A DNA stretch of 64,000 nucleotides from Tolypeutes matacus (lineage: Eukaryota; Chordata; Mammalia; Cingulata; Chlamyphoridae): the NCBI GenBank assembly GCA_026826555.1, contig JAKSZT010033836.1, positions 86,216-150,215 of the forward strand, in the 5' to 3' direction. Every line of letters begins with the position of its first letter. Position 1 is the first letter of the stretch. The translations under genes and the position numbers were made by a program. Positions 47,716 to 60,749 of this stretch are shown here, in pieces. Below the pieces are notes generated by a model. That model did not search any database. It had not been told where the DNA came from and was given only the letters and a program-made list of their open reading frames with translations.

Positions 47716-48050
47716 TTTGTCCCCACCCCCATTACTGATTGTGCTTGCTGTCTCCTTTCTGTTTCTATTTGTAATGCATTTCCTCTGTGTCTTCTTGACT
47801 TCCCTTTGTTGCATCATCTTTCCACCAGCTCTCCATGGGTGCAGACCACTAGCTCTCTGTAGGGATGGGCATGGGCTGTCAGCTATCTATGGGTCTGAGC
47901 ATGGGCCATCAGCTTTCTGTGGGTGTGGGCTGTCAGCCTGCCACAGGTGTGGGCCAGCTTTCCCTCACCAGAAGGCCTCAGAAACCATACCCAGGGCATC
48001 CCATATGGCAGAGGAGATCCCAACTACTTAAACCACATCTGCATCCCTTC
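47666..48050 (-). mobile_element. DAS-type SINE, long variant with internal tandem units
   Basis: On the minus strand it starts GAAGGGATGCAGATGTGG (48050 downwards), a tRNA-like head close to that of the SINE at 18618 but with an eroded B box (GGTATGGTTTC). The middle holds about four units of 24-30 bp beginning GCTGACAGCCC or GCTGATGGCCC. Then come TGATGCAACAAAG and a long (AAAT)n tail (47673-47719 on +) followed by ATCTTTT. At 385 bp it is twice as long as the 18618 copy. TTATTTTAAT follows at 48051-48060. Confidence 0.8.
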
Positions 48051-49029
48051 TTATTTTAATCTCACCCATCATGCCTTTCATTTCCTTAATGTCTGTTACT
48101 TTTTTGTTGCAGACTTTCCAATGGTTCTTTTGCTCACCCAATGACTTCATAATATCCTTTACATCTTTAGTCATATTTTCTTTTAATTCTTTAAATTGAC
48201 TTAGGAGATTTGTGTGATTATCACTGATTAATTATATCTCTTCAGGATATTTGATTTTGGCTCAGCCATTTCTACCTGTTTCCTAGTATGGCTTGTAATT
48301 TTTTTTTTTTTTTAATTTCTAGACATCTAAATATTTTTGTGAATTTACTCTGATGACTAAATTATTTCTCTGTTGTTATTATTTTTTCACCGCTCTTCTT
48401 TGATATTTAGTTCACCTTATCCAATGCCTCTAACATTGTCTAGTTTAAGTTATCAAAATCATGCAAGGGACTCACTAATGGGGCACAATTTTTTTCCCAG
48501 AACTTAGAGAACAGAGAGGCCCAAGTGCAGTTTTTGTCTGTGCATTTTCAAGACTAGCCAGCAAATCGCTCTATTTGGTACACCTTTCCATGGAGGTGTA
48601 TTTCTCTCCATTTTGCTTTGTTCTGGTCAGGCCAGAGTAAAGATTCAAAGTGGGCTCCACTGGCTGAATTCACTGAAGAAACAAACCCCAATTTCCCCTC
48701 CCTTTTCCTTGTAACAGCTGACAAGGAGGAAGGCATCTGCTCCCATCTCAGTCAGCTACAATAAGCCAGGGGTTTTACTCCCACTTAATAAATGGGGATG
48801 GCAAATGGAGCCTTTGCCAGTGGCTGGGTCATTTAGTAATTCAGTTTGTTGTTTCAGGTTCTTCTTCTTTCTATCCCTCACTGTCCTGGGAGGTGTGAAG
48901 CACTCTCCTTGTCTGCTGGTCCCCAAAGCTGGTCCCTCAGGCAGCTTTTGGCTCTTTCTCTGTTGTTTTTGTGAGAGAGCTGAGACTTGCTTACCTAATC
49001 TGATGCCATCTTCTCACAATTCCTCAGCC

Positions 49030-49430
49030 ATAAACTTTTAAGAATTCAAATATAGAATGAATAGTTGATGGTATATTCATACAATAAAATACCAACAATG
49101 AAATTAAGGAATTACCAGAGCTTATAATACAGAAAAGCATCACAATCTCACTGTATAATAATGCAGAAAAAAGAAGACAGAAAGAGCAAATTTTACATGA
49201 TTAAACATATGCGATGTTTAAAATAGATTAATCTAAATATGTTATTATATGTTAGGATTGCAGTTACTTTTGGAGACTAGAGGAAGGAGTGTTTTGTGTT
49301 TCTGCAAATGTTATATTTCATGATCTATATGGTGGTGATATGGGCATGTTCATGCAAAAGTTCACTCAGTGAAACTTATGATTGTGTAGTTTTCTATATG
49401 TGCATTAAATTTCAATGAAATTCCTTTAAA
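49030..49430 (+). mobile_element. Old L1M 3' end
   Basis: GATGGTATATTCATACAATAAAATACC near 49067 (end of ORF2), then TGATCTATATGGTGGTGATATGGGCATG and GTGTAGTTTTCTATATGTGCATTAAATTTCAATGAAA, the standard close of old L1M elements on the plus strand. Confidence 0.75.
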
Positions 49431-50199
49431 ATAATATTAGTTGAGTCATTAGTAAATGAATGCATTATTAGCAGATTATTTATAAGGCTAAATGGTGACA
49501 ATTTAAATATCAGAGGTTCAAAATTAATGAGCTAAGTATCCATGATAAGAAACTAGAAAATTGGTAGTATACAAATGAAAGAATAATATTATAAAATGAA
49601 TGAAAAAATAGAAAGAAACATACAATCAAAATACGAACACTTAAGAAGTTTACAATGTGTGCACAATTTCTTATGCATAATTCTCCACTCCAAAATTATC
49701 TGAAAAACATTCTTTCCTTTAAATTTGAAGTGAAATTAAATTTATGTAAAACTATTTATAAAACTTATGGATCTCCCTTAGTGTTACTATTCCTTTTCTC
49801 GATTGAACTGACATGCTTTACTATGAAGTCCTACCCTAAACTCTATTGGGATTTAACATAATATCAATTCATATACTACATAGATTTCTAACTCTTTTAA
49901 AAGTTTGAATTCAGAAATACATATTGACCAATGTATATCATATAAAATACCACAAAATGGCATTTGAGAACATACCTACAGTTAATATAAAATTTATTCA
50001 CATACATAAAAAATTAAAAATTAAAATCATAACAACCAATAGTGATTCAGGAATTGAAAGAAAATTGAAATTTTATGTAAACATTTAAAGTAAATTTAAA
50101 CAGTTTTTAAAATATATAACACCAGTTATACAAACTTTTATAGCAGGTTTTACTAAACATTGAAGGAACAGTTCATTCAGATCCCCTAAACAACTTCAG
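49431..50199. other. Mostly unassigned; small old-L1 piece near 49500-49610
   Basis: About 100 bases near 49510 (AAAATTAATGAGCTAAGTATCC) resemble the L1M ORF2 region encoding KINELSIQ. The rest is AT-rich with no gene recognised. Confidence 0.35.
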
Positions 50200-50795
50200 A
50201 AAATAAATAGAGAAGAATGTTTTTTAATTCACTTTATAAAACAATATAACCTTAATATCAAATCCAAACAAGAAAGGTATTATGGTCCAATCTCATTCAT
50301 GATTTTATATGTACATTCCAAATACCATATTAGAAACAAGAAATCATCTCTATACAATTCATGACTGATATATGTTTACCAAAAATAGAGCCTTTTAAAT
50401 TAGAGATCCACATGCTAATGGAGAAAAATATATATATGATTCTTTCACAGAATTTTTTTTTAAAAAATGAAGTAGAAATTCTTAGCAGAAAAAAATTATA
50501 AGAAAATTTCCCTCATCTGATACAGGTTATCTGAAAAAAAGAAAAAAGTAAATTTAGAGTGAACATTTCAATGTTGAGAAGGAAAAAACTTCCTCTTAAT
50601 CAGGAGCAATTAAAGCCTATCTATTGTCACTGTTTTATCTAATGTTGTTGTAGAGGTCCTGGTAACATAGTATGATAAGAAGAAAAGTTTTGAAATTACA
50701 AAAATTTCAAAGGAAAATATAAAACTGTTATTCAAAATTAATGTGAATATCTACATAGAAAAAGAAGCTGAGGCTATATTATAAGAATTAAGAAG
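50200..50795 (+). pseudogene. Old L1M ORF2 (RT) fragment
   Basis: Strongly decayed RT domain on the plus strand. CTTAATATCAAATCCAAACAAG near 50250 corresponds to the ..IPKPNKD.. region. CTTCCTCTTAATCAGGAGCAATTAAAGCCTATCT near 50588 corresponds to the SRIRQGCPLS region. GTAGAGGTCCTGGTAACATAG near 50650 follows. Interrupted by the next element at about 50795. Confidence 0.55.
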
Positions 50796-51762
50796 TGAGT
50801 AATAGAAGTTTTAAGACATAGGAAGTTAAGCTTATGCACATCTCAGAAGGATCTCATTGACTGCCACAGTACACAGTGCATCAAACAGTGGGGCTCCTGA
50901 GAGCTCTAGAGACATTTAGACACAATAAACAGAGCAGACAAGCTCAGGAATTTGGCACCCTGTTAGTGCACCTTACTTTGGAATACATGCTCCCCAAGGT
51001 AAAAGGTTAGACTTATTTACCATTTCCTTACACATGACTTTTCTGTCCCTTTTATTTGAACCTATAATTAACTTTATATTCATGAAATATTTGTCCTAGA
51101 GACTCAAATTTTTGGTCTATTCATTTGCCAGTTGAGCTTTGAATCTCAGCAGAGTTGCAACTTTGACTCTCCTGGTCATTGTACTTGCTCAGGATAACTA
51201 ACAGAAAGTTGATGATGGACAAAGGCCATCCCAGAAAACGGAATATCTACACATGCAAACAAGGCAGTTGCTTCCATCTATCCCATGGGAGTTAAGCCCC
51301 CTCTCAATCTGAAATGGTGTGGGCATCACTTTCCCCAAATCCTCAAGGTTGAGGAATGAACAAACATAAGGGAGGAATGCAACTATGGTTTTAATTAGAC
51401 ATTATTTTATCAATTGGAGTACTTGTGTCATTAATATAAACACAGTGGCTGCCAGAGGTTCTTTGGGGAGGGAGAGGGAAGAATAGATGTAACATGGGGC
51501 ATTTTGTGGATATTAGAATTGTCCTGAATGACGTTGCAATGATGGATACAGGTCATTACACATTTTGTCAAAACCTATAAATTTGTGCAGTGCAAAGTAT
51601 AATGTAAAATATAGTCCATGGTTAATAGCAATGCTTCAATATATTTCATCAATCGTAAATAATGTAGTACACTAAGGAAAGATGTTGTTAATGGGGTAAA
51701 GCATGGGAGAAGGAGGGGCAGGGTATATATATAGGAAGCCCCTATATACATTTTTAATAAAA
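50796..51762 (+). mobile_element. 5'-truncated L1: 3'UTR only, plus orientation
   Basis: Carries the shared 3'UTR blocks CTTATGCACATCTCAGAAGG near 50831, GACTGCCACAGTACACAG near 50859, AGCCCCCTCTCAATCTGAAA near 51295, GACGTTGCAATGATGGATAC near 51531, and the closing GGAAGCCCCTATATACATTTTTAATAAAA. It abuts the 3' end of L1-D, which points the other way. Confidence 0.7.
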
Positions 51763-51764
51763 TT

Positions 51765-54700
51765 TTTATTGAAGTATATCATTCATACATGACATGCATA
51801 AACAATAAGTGTATGGTAAAGATTGTGAACTTACAAAATAAACATACATAACATCATGTGGGGAGTCATACATCACCCCTTCACCAACACTTTGAATTGT
51901 TGTGAAACATTTGTCACAAATTATGCAAGAGCATCATCAAAATAAAACTACTAACTACAGTCTCTGTCTTACATTTGGTGTATTTTTCCCTCAACCCACC
52001 CTATTTCTTAAATATATACTTTATTACAGAGGTTGTGAACTGGCAAAACAATTATACACACATGTAGAATTCCAATACAACACCCCTTCACCAACATACC
52101 ACACCAGGCTGGAACATTTGTTACAGATTCTGAGATAATATCATCAGACTATTACCACGAACCATGGTCCACAGCATACCTTTGGCACACTTTTTCCATA
52201 CACTTCCATTATCAACACAATACACCTTTGGCATTGATACAAGAATAATATAGTATTGCTGTTAACAAGAGTCTATAATTCACACCAATAGTAGTTTTTC
52301 CATGCTTCTTCACATTACCACCGCCCTGCAATAGTGATGTATATCTCCTCTAGCTCACAGAAAAGCACTCTTTCATTTGTACCATCAACCACAATTCTCA
52401 TCCTCCTCTGTGTTTACTGTGTTATAGATTATAATTCAGATTATTTCAAATCTTTAGATTTCTTTCAATTGACATTTACTTCCTCACACTACTCTTTTCA
52501 GCCACAATCCCTTTTATAAACCAGTTGCTACTCATTATAATGTGTTACCATCAACTCTATCCATTTCCACACTTTATAGTCAAGTTAATTAAGGCTTCTA
52601 TATACATTAAGAATCAGTAGTTTTTCCCAACCTTCCTCTTATCTCCTAATAACCTGTACTATAAGTTTTAACTCCATGTACTTATTCTTCATATTTAGTT
52701 CATATTAATTCGACCATGCAATATTTGTCCTTTTGTGCCTGGCTTACTTCATTTAATATAAGGTCTTCAAGATTCATCCATGTTATCACATATGTCCCAA
52801 TTTCATTTCTTCTTGCTGCAACAAAGAATTTCATTGCATGTATATAACACATTTTATTTAGCCATTCATTGGTGATGGACACTTGGGTCATTTCAATTTT
52901 TTGGCAATTGTGAATAACACTACTATGAACATCGATGTGCAGATGTCTGTTCATGTCATAGTTTTTAGTTCTTCAAAATATATTCCTAGTAGAGGAATTG
53001 ATGGATCATAGAGCAGTTCTCTATTTAGTTTCTTGAGACCTGCCAAACTCTCTTCCACAGAGGCTACACCATTTTACACTCCCATCAACAGTAAAGGAGT
53101 GTTCCTATTTCTCCACATCCTCTCCAGCACTTATTGTTCCCTGTTTTTTTGTTTTTTGTTTTTTTCAATAATGGCCATTCTTTGCAGTATTGGCTGATAT
53201 CTCGTTGTTGTTTTAATTATCATTTCCCTTATAGCTAGTGATGTGGAACATTTTTTCATATGTTTTTTTGGCCATTTGTATTTCCTCTTTGGAGAATAGT
53301 TTATTTAAATCTTTTGCCCATTTTTAAACTGGAGTGTTTGCTCTTTTGTTATCGAGTTGTATGATCTCTTTATATAGAATGAAAATCAAACCCTTAACAC
53401 ATATCTGATTACCAAATATTTTATTCCATTGAGTGGGTTGCCTTTTCACATTCTTGATGAATTGCTTTGAATCACAGAAGTGTTTAAGTTTGATTAGTTC
53501 CCACTTATCCATGTTTTCTTTCATTGTTTGTGCTTTTGTTGTAAGGTTTCAGAATCCATCACCTACAACCTGGTCTTGAAGTGGTTTCTCTACATTTTCT
53601 TCTAGGAGCTTTATTGTACTTGCTTTTATATTTAGGCCTTTCATCCATTTTGAGTTAATTTTTGTATAAGGTGTGAAATAGGGGTCTTCTTTAGTTCTTT
53701 TGGCTATGGATACCCAGTTATCCCAGCAAAATTTGTTGAATGAACTGTTCTTTCCCAGCTGGTTGGATTTGACAGGCTTGTCAAAAATCACTTGGCCATA
53801 GATCTGAGGGTCTGTTTCTGAACCATCAATTTGGTTCCATTGTTCTATGTGTCTATCTTTATGCCAGTACCATGCTGTTTTTACCACTGTAGCTAGGTAA
53901 CATGATTTAAAGTCCGGAAGTGAGAGTCCTTCAACCTCACTTTTCCTTTTTAAGATGTTTCTGGCTATTCAGGGACTCTTAACCTTCCAGATAAATTTGA
54001 TATTTTTTTTCCATTTGTTAAAAAAATTCTGGTGGAATTTTAATTGTGATTACATAGAATCTGTATATTAATTTGGGTAGAATTACATCTTAATGATATG
54101 TAGTCTTCCAATCCATGAGCATGGAAAGTTCTTCCAATTATTTAGGTCTTTTTTATTTCTTTTAGCAATGTATTATAGTTTTCTTAATACAAGTGCTTTA
54201 CATCCTTGGTTTAAATTTTTTATTCTTTTAGTTTCTATTGTAAATGGAATTTTTATCCTGACTTTCTCCTCAGGTTGCACATTACTAATGTATTTTTGTG
54301 TATTGATCTTGTATCCTGACACTCTACTGAAATCATTTATTGGCTCTAGCAACTTGGTTGTAGATTTTTCAGGATTTTCTAGGTATACAATCATATCATC
54401 TATGAATAGTGAAAGTTTGAATTCTTCCTTTCCAATTTGGATGCCTTTTATTTCTTTTCCTTGCCTGATTGGTCTTGCTAGAATCTCTAGCACTATATTG
54501 AACAACAGTGGTGACAATGGGCATCCTTGTCTTGTCCTTGATCTCAGTGGGAAAGCTTTCAATCTTTCACCTTTGAATTCAATTTTAGCTGTGGATTTTT
54601 CATATATGGTCTTTATCATGTTGAGAAAGCTTCCTAAAATTCCTATTTTTTGTAGTATTTTTATCAAGAAAGGATGCTGTATTTTGTCAAATGCTTTTTC

Positions 54701-56645
54701 TGCATCAATTGATAAGGTCATGTGATTTTTCTTCTTTGATTTATTAATGTGGTGTATTATGCTAATTGATTTTCTTGTGTTGAACCAGCCTTGCATGTCT
54801 GGTATAAAACCTACTTGATCATGATGAATAATTCTTTTAATGTGCTGTTGGATTCAATTAGCACATATTTAATTGAGGATTTTTGCATCTATATTCATTA
54901 GAGAAATCGGATTTTAATTTTCCTTTTTCGTAATATCTTTATCTGGGTTTGGTACCCGAGTGATATTGGATTTGTAGAATGAGTTTGATAGTGTTCTTTC
55001 TTGTTCAATTTTTTTGGAGGAGCTTGAGTAAGACTGGTATTAAATCTTTGAATGCTTGGTAGAACTCACCTGTGAAACCATGTAGTCATGGGCTTTCATT
55101 TTGAGGAGCTGTTTTATGGCTGTTTCAATCTCTTTACTTGGGATTGATTTGTTGTGGTCTTCTATTTCTTCTAGGGTCAGTGTAGATTGTTTGTATGTTC
55201 CTAGGAATTTTTCCATTTTGTCCCTATTGTCTCATTTTTTGGCATAAAGTTGTTCATAGTATCCTCTTATGATCTCTCTTATTTCTGTGGGGTCAATTGT
55301 AATGTTCCCATTTTCATTTTTTATTTCATTTATTTGTATCTTCTCTCATTTTTTCTTAGTCAGTCTAGCTAAAGGTTTGTCAAATTTGTTAATCTTCTCA
55401 AAGAACCAACTTTCTGTTTTGTTAATTATCTCTATTTTTTTGGTTCTCAGTTTCATTCATTTCTGCTCTAATATAGTTCTTTCATTCCTTCTACTTGCTT
55501 TGGAATTAGTTTGCTATTCTTTTTCTAGTTCCCCTGGCTGTGTAGTTTAGTCATTGATTTGAGGTTTTTCTTCTTTTTTAATGTAAGCATTGAGGGCTAT
55601 AAATTTTCCTTTCAACCCTGCCTTTGCTGCATCCCCTAGGTTCTGAAATGTTGTATTCTCACTGTCATTCATCTCCAGATATTTATTGATTTCTCTTGAG
55701 ATTTCTTGTTTGATCCACTGATTATTTAAGAGTGTGATGTTTAATCTCTCTATATATGTAAATTTTCCCTTTTTCTTCCACTTGTTGGTTTCCAACTTTA
55801 TTGCATTATGATCTGAGAAAGTGCTTTTAAAAATCTCAATTTTTTTGAATTTATTGAGATTTCTTTTGTGACAGAACATATGGTCTATCCTGGAAAAAGA
55901 TCCATGAGCACTTGAAAAGAATGTATATTCTGCTGTTTTGGGGTGCAATTTTTTTATATGTCTATTAGGATTAGTCCATTTATCATATTATTCAAGCTCT
56001 CTGTTTCTTTATTGATCCTCTGTCCATATGTTCTATCCAATGCTGAGAGTGGTGTATTGAAGTCTCCAATTATTACTGTAGAGATGTCTATTTGTCCCTT
56101 CAGTTTTGTCAGTTTTTGTCTCGCATACCTTGCGGCATCCTGCATAGGTGCACATACATTTATGATTGTTATTTCTTCCTGGTGAACCATTTCTTTTAAT
56201 ATGCAATGTCCTTCCTTGTCTCTAATAACAGTTTTGATTTTAAAGTCTGTATTATCTGATATAAGTATAGATACCCCAGCTTTTTTTTGGTTACTGCATG
56301 CATGGAATATCTTTTTCCGATCTTTTACTTTCAATTTATTGGTGTCTTTGGGTCTAAGGTGAGTCTTTTGCAGATATCATATAGATAGCTTACATTTTCT
56401 TATCCATTCTATCATTCTGTGACTTTTGATTGGGGAGTTTAATCCATTAGCATTCAATACTATTACTGTAAAGGCAGTTCTCATTTCATCCATTTTGATC
56501 TTTACATTTTATTTTTGACACTTATAATTACTGTTCCTGATACAGTCATCATTTCTAGACTCTCTTCCAAGTGTCTCTCTCCTGTCTTTTCTTTTCAGGC
56601 TGTAACACTCCCTTTAGTATTTCCTGCAAAGCCTGTCTTTTTGTT
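51765..56645 (-). mobile_element. L1-D: LINE-1 with full-length broken ORF2, 5'-truncated before ORF1
   Basis: Minus-strand L1. 3'UTR about 51765-52699, of a different type from the long 3'UTR: it starts TTTTTATTGAAGTATATCATTC on +, like the classical old-L1 3' end. ORF2 is about 52700-56480. A short spacer with the last ORF1/spacer bases reaches 56645 (GCAAAGCCTGTC), and no ORF1 follows. I could not find target duplications. It carries fewer disruptions than L1-B and is probably younger. Confidence 0.85.
52700..56480 (-). pseudogene. L1-D ORF2 (endonuclease and reverse transcriptase), broken
   Basis: About 3.78 kb, the normal length for an ORF2 of about 1,260 residues, but split into open blocks. 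55954-56334 covers endonuclease with GDFNTPLSALDRTYG. 55547-55948 covers GSFSRIDHM and TFSDHNAIKLE, retaining the SDH catalytic motif. 54173-54796 covers the RT ([13 protein letters not shown], then [18 protein letters not shown]). 53549-53887, 53324-53524 and 52700-52954 cover the C-terminus. The polymerase motif reads FIDD (54395-54406) where active L1s have FADD. Stops and frameshifts between blocks exclude a product. Confidence 0.88.
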
Positions 56646-58189
56646 TAGGCCAATAGCAAGGGTCAGGCCTAAATACAATGAGGCATGATGAGAATATATC
56701 AATTCTTAAGAAAATAAGCATTATTTGCAAAGAAAGAGCTTCAGGTGAGTTTATTCTGTCACCTCCAAATGAATAGAATCCGTTCTCTTGAAAAGATGGG
56801 GGGGGACTTATGTTGTTCATCTAGAACTTTCAGGGAATTTGGGTGTTCACGATTCTCAAATCAATCTGGAATATCACTATATCAGCACCCCATTTTTTCA
56901 AGGTTTGGTTGACATAAGAAACTCTAGATAATTTGTATTCAGTCTTCTTTACAGTCCTGCCACACTTACATCCAATTCTCATTCTGATTTTCAGCATGAT
57001 CTAGTTTTTGAATTCTGGACAATATAGCTCCACCTGAGCTATGGAGACCCCTGGCTTTCAAAGTGTTTCTTTAGTTGCTATAGACCACATATGACTACCA
57101 TATCCTTTACATTAAGCTTCTGATATCAATGCTATGCAATGTCACAAACCTTATAATTATATATCCTCCACCCCCTTAGCATTCAGTCTCCATAGTCATT
57201 GCAAATACCAAAACCTATCAGTTGCTGTCATTGCATCTCAGTAAGCATAGATGAGATACTGTGGCTTAAGGCCCTTCATATAGAATAGAGATGTGAGAGG
57301 ATTTTAGGTTTGTAGAGACAACTCTGACTTATGGAAAATGGAGCCAGTAGAAATTTTTCTCTCTTCTCTTGATTGTCTGAGACATAGTGATCTATATAGA
57401 TGCTCAGAATACAACGCAGTATGATAGAGGAAACATTTATCCTAACACCAGAGGTCAGTTGGAAAATGCACACTATTATATTTTTTTTCTCTTCTTGTCC
57501 TTGTCTTATTTTCATTTTCTCTCCCTATTGAATTTTAGCTCATATTTTTTGCTCAAATTCCTTTTCTTGAGAATCCTAGGTTAAAATATTTAATATCAGA
57601 AGTAACCTAGGAAGCATATCCATAGTATGTAATTTTAAATTTTAATTAACAATAAGGTCCTCAATGCTGTAGGAATTGGTGGTAATCCCCACTGACATGT
57701 GGAGGCATCACAATTACCTCTGATTCAAATGAAGGAATCTAGAAACATGCATGGTATCACCAGTAAAGGCTGACAGTCAAGAAGCTGAGAAGTTGTTGGA
57801 ATGAAATGCAAGTAATCAGAAGATTTTGTATGGAATCTTCCCAACCCAATTATGAACTAGATCATGTTATTTACCTTTCCTTTTTATTCATTTATAGATC
57901 TTGGATACTTATAAGTGCATTGTCCATGTTATAAGGAAAAGCAGATTATGAAAATAAGTAAAGTTCTATTCAACTACCAGGATAAATTGTATAGAATAAG
58001 CATTATAGAGTTTTCTTTCTAAATATAAACTTTTATATTCTCGCATTTATAAAAATATTTGTTTTAAATAAAGCAATAACTAGTTTATATGTTATTTGGT
58101 GGGGTCATTCAGACTATGGTTCCCAATAAAACAAATTTTTGCTCTTCTCTCTCATATATTTACTCTCATAATCCAGTCATGACCATAAT
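56646..58189. other. Unassigned 1.5 kb
   Basis: No gene recognised. A G9 run is near 56798. The minus-strand frames at 56614-56820 and 57276-57515 have no domain. 56.95-57.24 kb reads like an old interspersed repeat (GGAGACCCCTGGCTTTCAAA, TTAGCATTCAGTCTCCATAG) that I cannot name. Confidence 0.3.
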
Positions 58190-58450
58190 GTAGGCATCAT
58201 TTTCAGACATTTCATTCCACATTTCTTTGCTCATACTATTTCAACAAAGTCGAAGATTCCTAAATCATGCTTTGCATAATCTACTACAGTGTGCAATTCA
58301 AGTTTTACCTTAGTTATGAGGTGTTTTCTAACTAATTTAATCATCTCTGTATCTATTTCAATTTATTGCCTGAACCACAAAAGAAACTTAATTTAGAGGA
58401 AAGCTTGCAAATTTTTGTTTAACAAAACCTATTATTTTTCTATTTGTGAG
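58190..58450 (+). mobile_element. L2-like 3' fragment, probable
   Basis: The order CATTTCATTCCACATTTCTTTG, CAATTCAAGTTTTACCTTAG and TGTATCTATTTCAATTTATTG parallels the 3' part of mammalian L2 (a TTCAAGCCCAGCTCAAATGCCACCT-type stretch). Very diverged. Confidence 0.35.
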
Positions 58451-59934
58451 GGGACGTGCAATAAATTTGTACCTGCACTGATAGATAAAAACATGTGCAG
58501 AATTGGTTGCCACCACAGGGGCTAGAGTAAGAGATAGGGAAGATTTGAATTAACCCAATGAGAAATATTAAAAACAACTAATTGTGAAACAAACCAAAAT
58601 TTAAATCCTGGGTCCAATTTCCTTGCCTTAGATTACTTTGGCATTTTCTGTTTTGTCAAAGCTCAGAACTTGTATTCTCTTGTTTCATTAGAATTTTTTA
58701 AAACATAAAGTGCATGCATTTTGATGTCATAAGACTGAATGGAAGTGGGAACCTTGGTTTGTGTTCAAAGTTCACAGTGCTTAAAAGATTATCCATTTTG
58801 CTATAACAACTCTGTAAAGACATGAGATATTTTTACCATTGTATAGAGCACATTCGACCATCTTTTCTTTTAGGAAACCTTTCAGTCCATAGAACAAGTG
58901 AGAGATGGAGGTTTGGGGTTATAATCTCTGAGGTAAAACAATTTAAATGTCACTAGGAAATTAAGCAGAAAAGATATATGCATATTTCCACCCTTGAGAC
59001 CACAATTGATATTCAAATTTTAGATAGGAAAAAAAATTCAACATAAATGTCAGTAACCATATTGCAAAAATCAGGAGATACTGCTTCTTTATGCAGAAAA
59101 AAAACAAAAAACAAAAACAGGAAAGTCCTACAACAAGGACAGGCTCAATTCATGGTGAAATTCATTAATCTTTAGCAGGGAAGTTAAACAATGACTCTGA
59201 CTGCTTACTAAACACTGAAAACTACATTTAATTGAGAGTCCAATGAATTTTTCTAATGAATTCATCACTTGGTAAGTAAAAATCTACCTAAACCATTAAA
59301 AATGAATATTATTTTCAAATAGAAGAAAAATTTCATATATAAGATAATTACATTTTTCTCTATAAATATCCTAACTTTATTTCTTTTGAATGTGCATTTT
59401 CTCTCTATCCTTCAAGCTTTTGAAAACTTTTTTTTAAACTTTAAATCAAATTTCAAAATAAAATAACACACAAAAGGCACCCTAGCAAATTAAGGAAGCA
59501 CTAATTTTAAAAATCCTGCTCAGATATATACATCTTATTTAATACCAAAAACAAGAAAATGTTTTAATAATAACATGCCATTATCTTAAAAATAGCAGTG
59601 AATGTTTAATTCCATATCCATAAGAAGTTGTCAAAATGAAGCAGATATTTTTATGATGTAGGGAATTTTATGGAGGAAATAATAGCAATTTTATTCGGTG
59701 TCATATATGGTTTTATTAAAGAAAAGTAAATTGATAGATAAATCAAGTGTGTAATACATATTTTAGGCAAAAGATTAAAATTTTAATTGAGAGAAAAATA
59801 GGCCATAATTCAAAACAAATTAAGGAAGGGCACAAGAAGAGAAATCCATTGCTTTTCCATTCTTCTTTTGTTATTCTACATGTGATATATATGCAGGGTG
59901 ATTAAGTACATTGGACCCTAGTGGAACATTGATC
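58451..59934. other. Unassigned 1.5 kb, AT-rich
   Basis: No gene, RNA or clear repeat recognised. Short A-rich runs occur near 59096-59120. Confidence 0.3.
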
Positions 59935-60749
59935 CTCCTTCATTTTGTTTGACTGCTTGCCTGTGCAGTTGTTTGGTTTTTCTTTGTTTATTTGTTGTCT
60001 CTTGCTTTTCTTTCCTCTTTCCTCCCCCCTTTCTTTCTTTCATTTTTTTAAAATTAGGAGCTGCTAGCTGGTCTCTTCTTTGCTGTGCTTCTTCTTCAGT
60101 AATTTCGCATTCTCTGTCTATATTGATTTTGTATTCCAAATTATCTCTTATCCTTCCTTCATCTTTCTGCCTTCTGATTTCTGTTGTGGCTATTAAATAC
60201 CACATTTTTTCATATGCCCACAACTCAAGGGTGTCAATTTCTATTCTATCAATTTTGTTTTCTTTTTTTTATTAATACTAACTCTTTCCTTTCAGCTCTT
60301 TCTTCACTATTTCTCTCCCTCCTCATAATTCTAGCCATCTAAATCATTATATATGTATTTCTCTATTTGATATCCCAGTCCATTGTAGTTACTCCACTTT
60401 TTTTCCTATTACTCTACACTGCCTACATGAGTTAAATATTCATTTCATTAAGTCTAATTTGGCCCCTCTTCTAACTTTTATCAATATTATTATTAACCTT
60501 CTTCCTTTCTCACATCTTTTGATTCCTCTGGCACTAATCTTTTGCCTTCAAGGGAACATAGAAAGAAGTAAAGAAATAAAATAATAAGAAAAATTGTCAA
60601 AGAGAAAATTAAACACATATGCAGAACCACTAGCTAAATAAAACTCTAGAGTACAGAGAGAAGCCAATCAACTGAATGAAACCATCAAGATAAAATGATG
60701 ACTAGAGGGCAACAAAAAAATTACAAACCACACTGAGAAACAGGAAAAC

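Larger units (their letters stand above)
41665..49025 (-). mobile_element. L1-B: old LINE-1, nearly full length, host of three later insertions
   Basis: Minus-strand L1 with its 3' end at about 41668 (AATGTCCTCCAGGTTCATCC, an old-L1 3' landmark). ORF2 lies at about 41690-45445, the ORF1 C-terminal part at 45480-46233, and the ORF1 N-terminal side plus 5'UTR at 48051-49025. Interrupted by a twin-primed L1 at 43921-44361, a second at 46234-47653, and a SINE at 47666-48050. All frames broken. Its divergence is greater than that of the L1s inserted in it. Confidence 0.8.
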
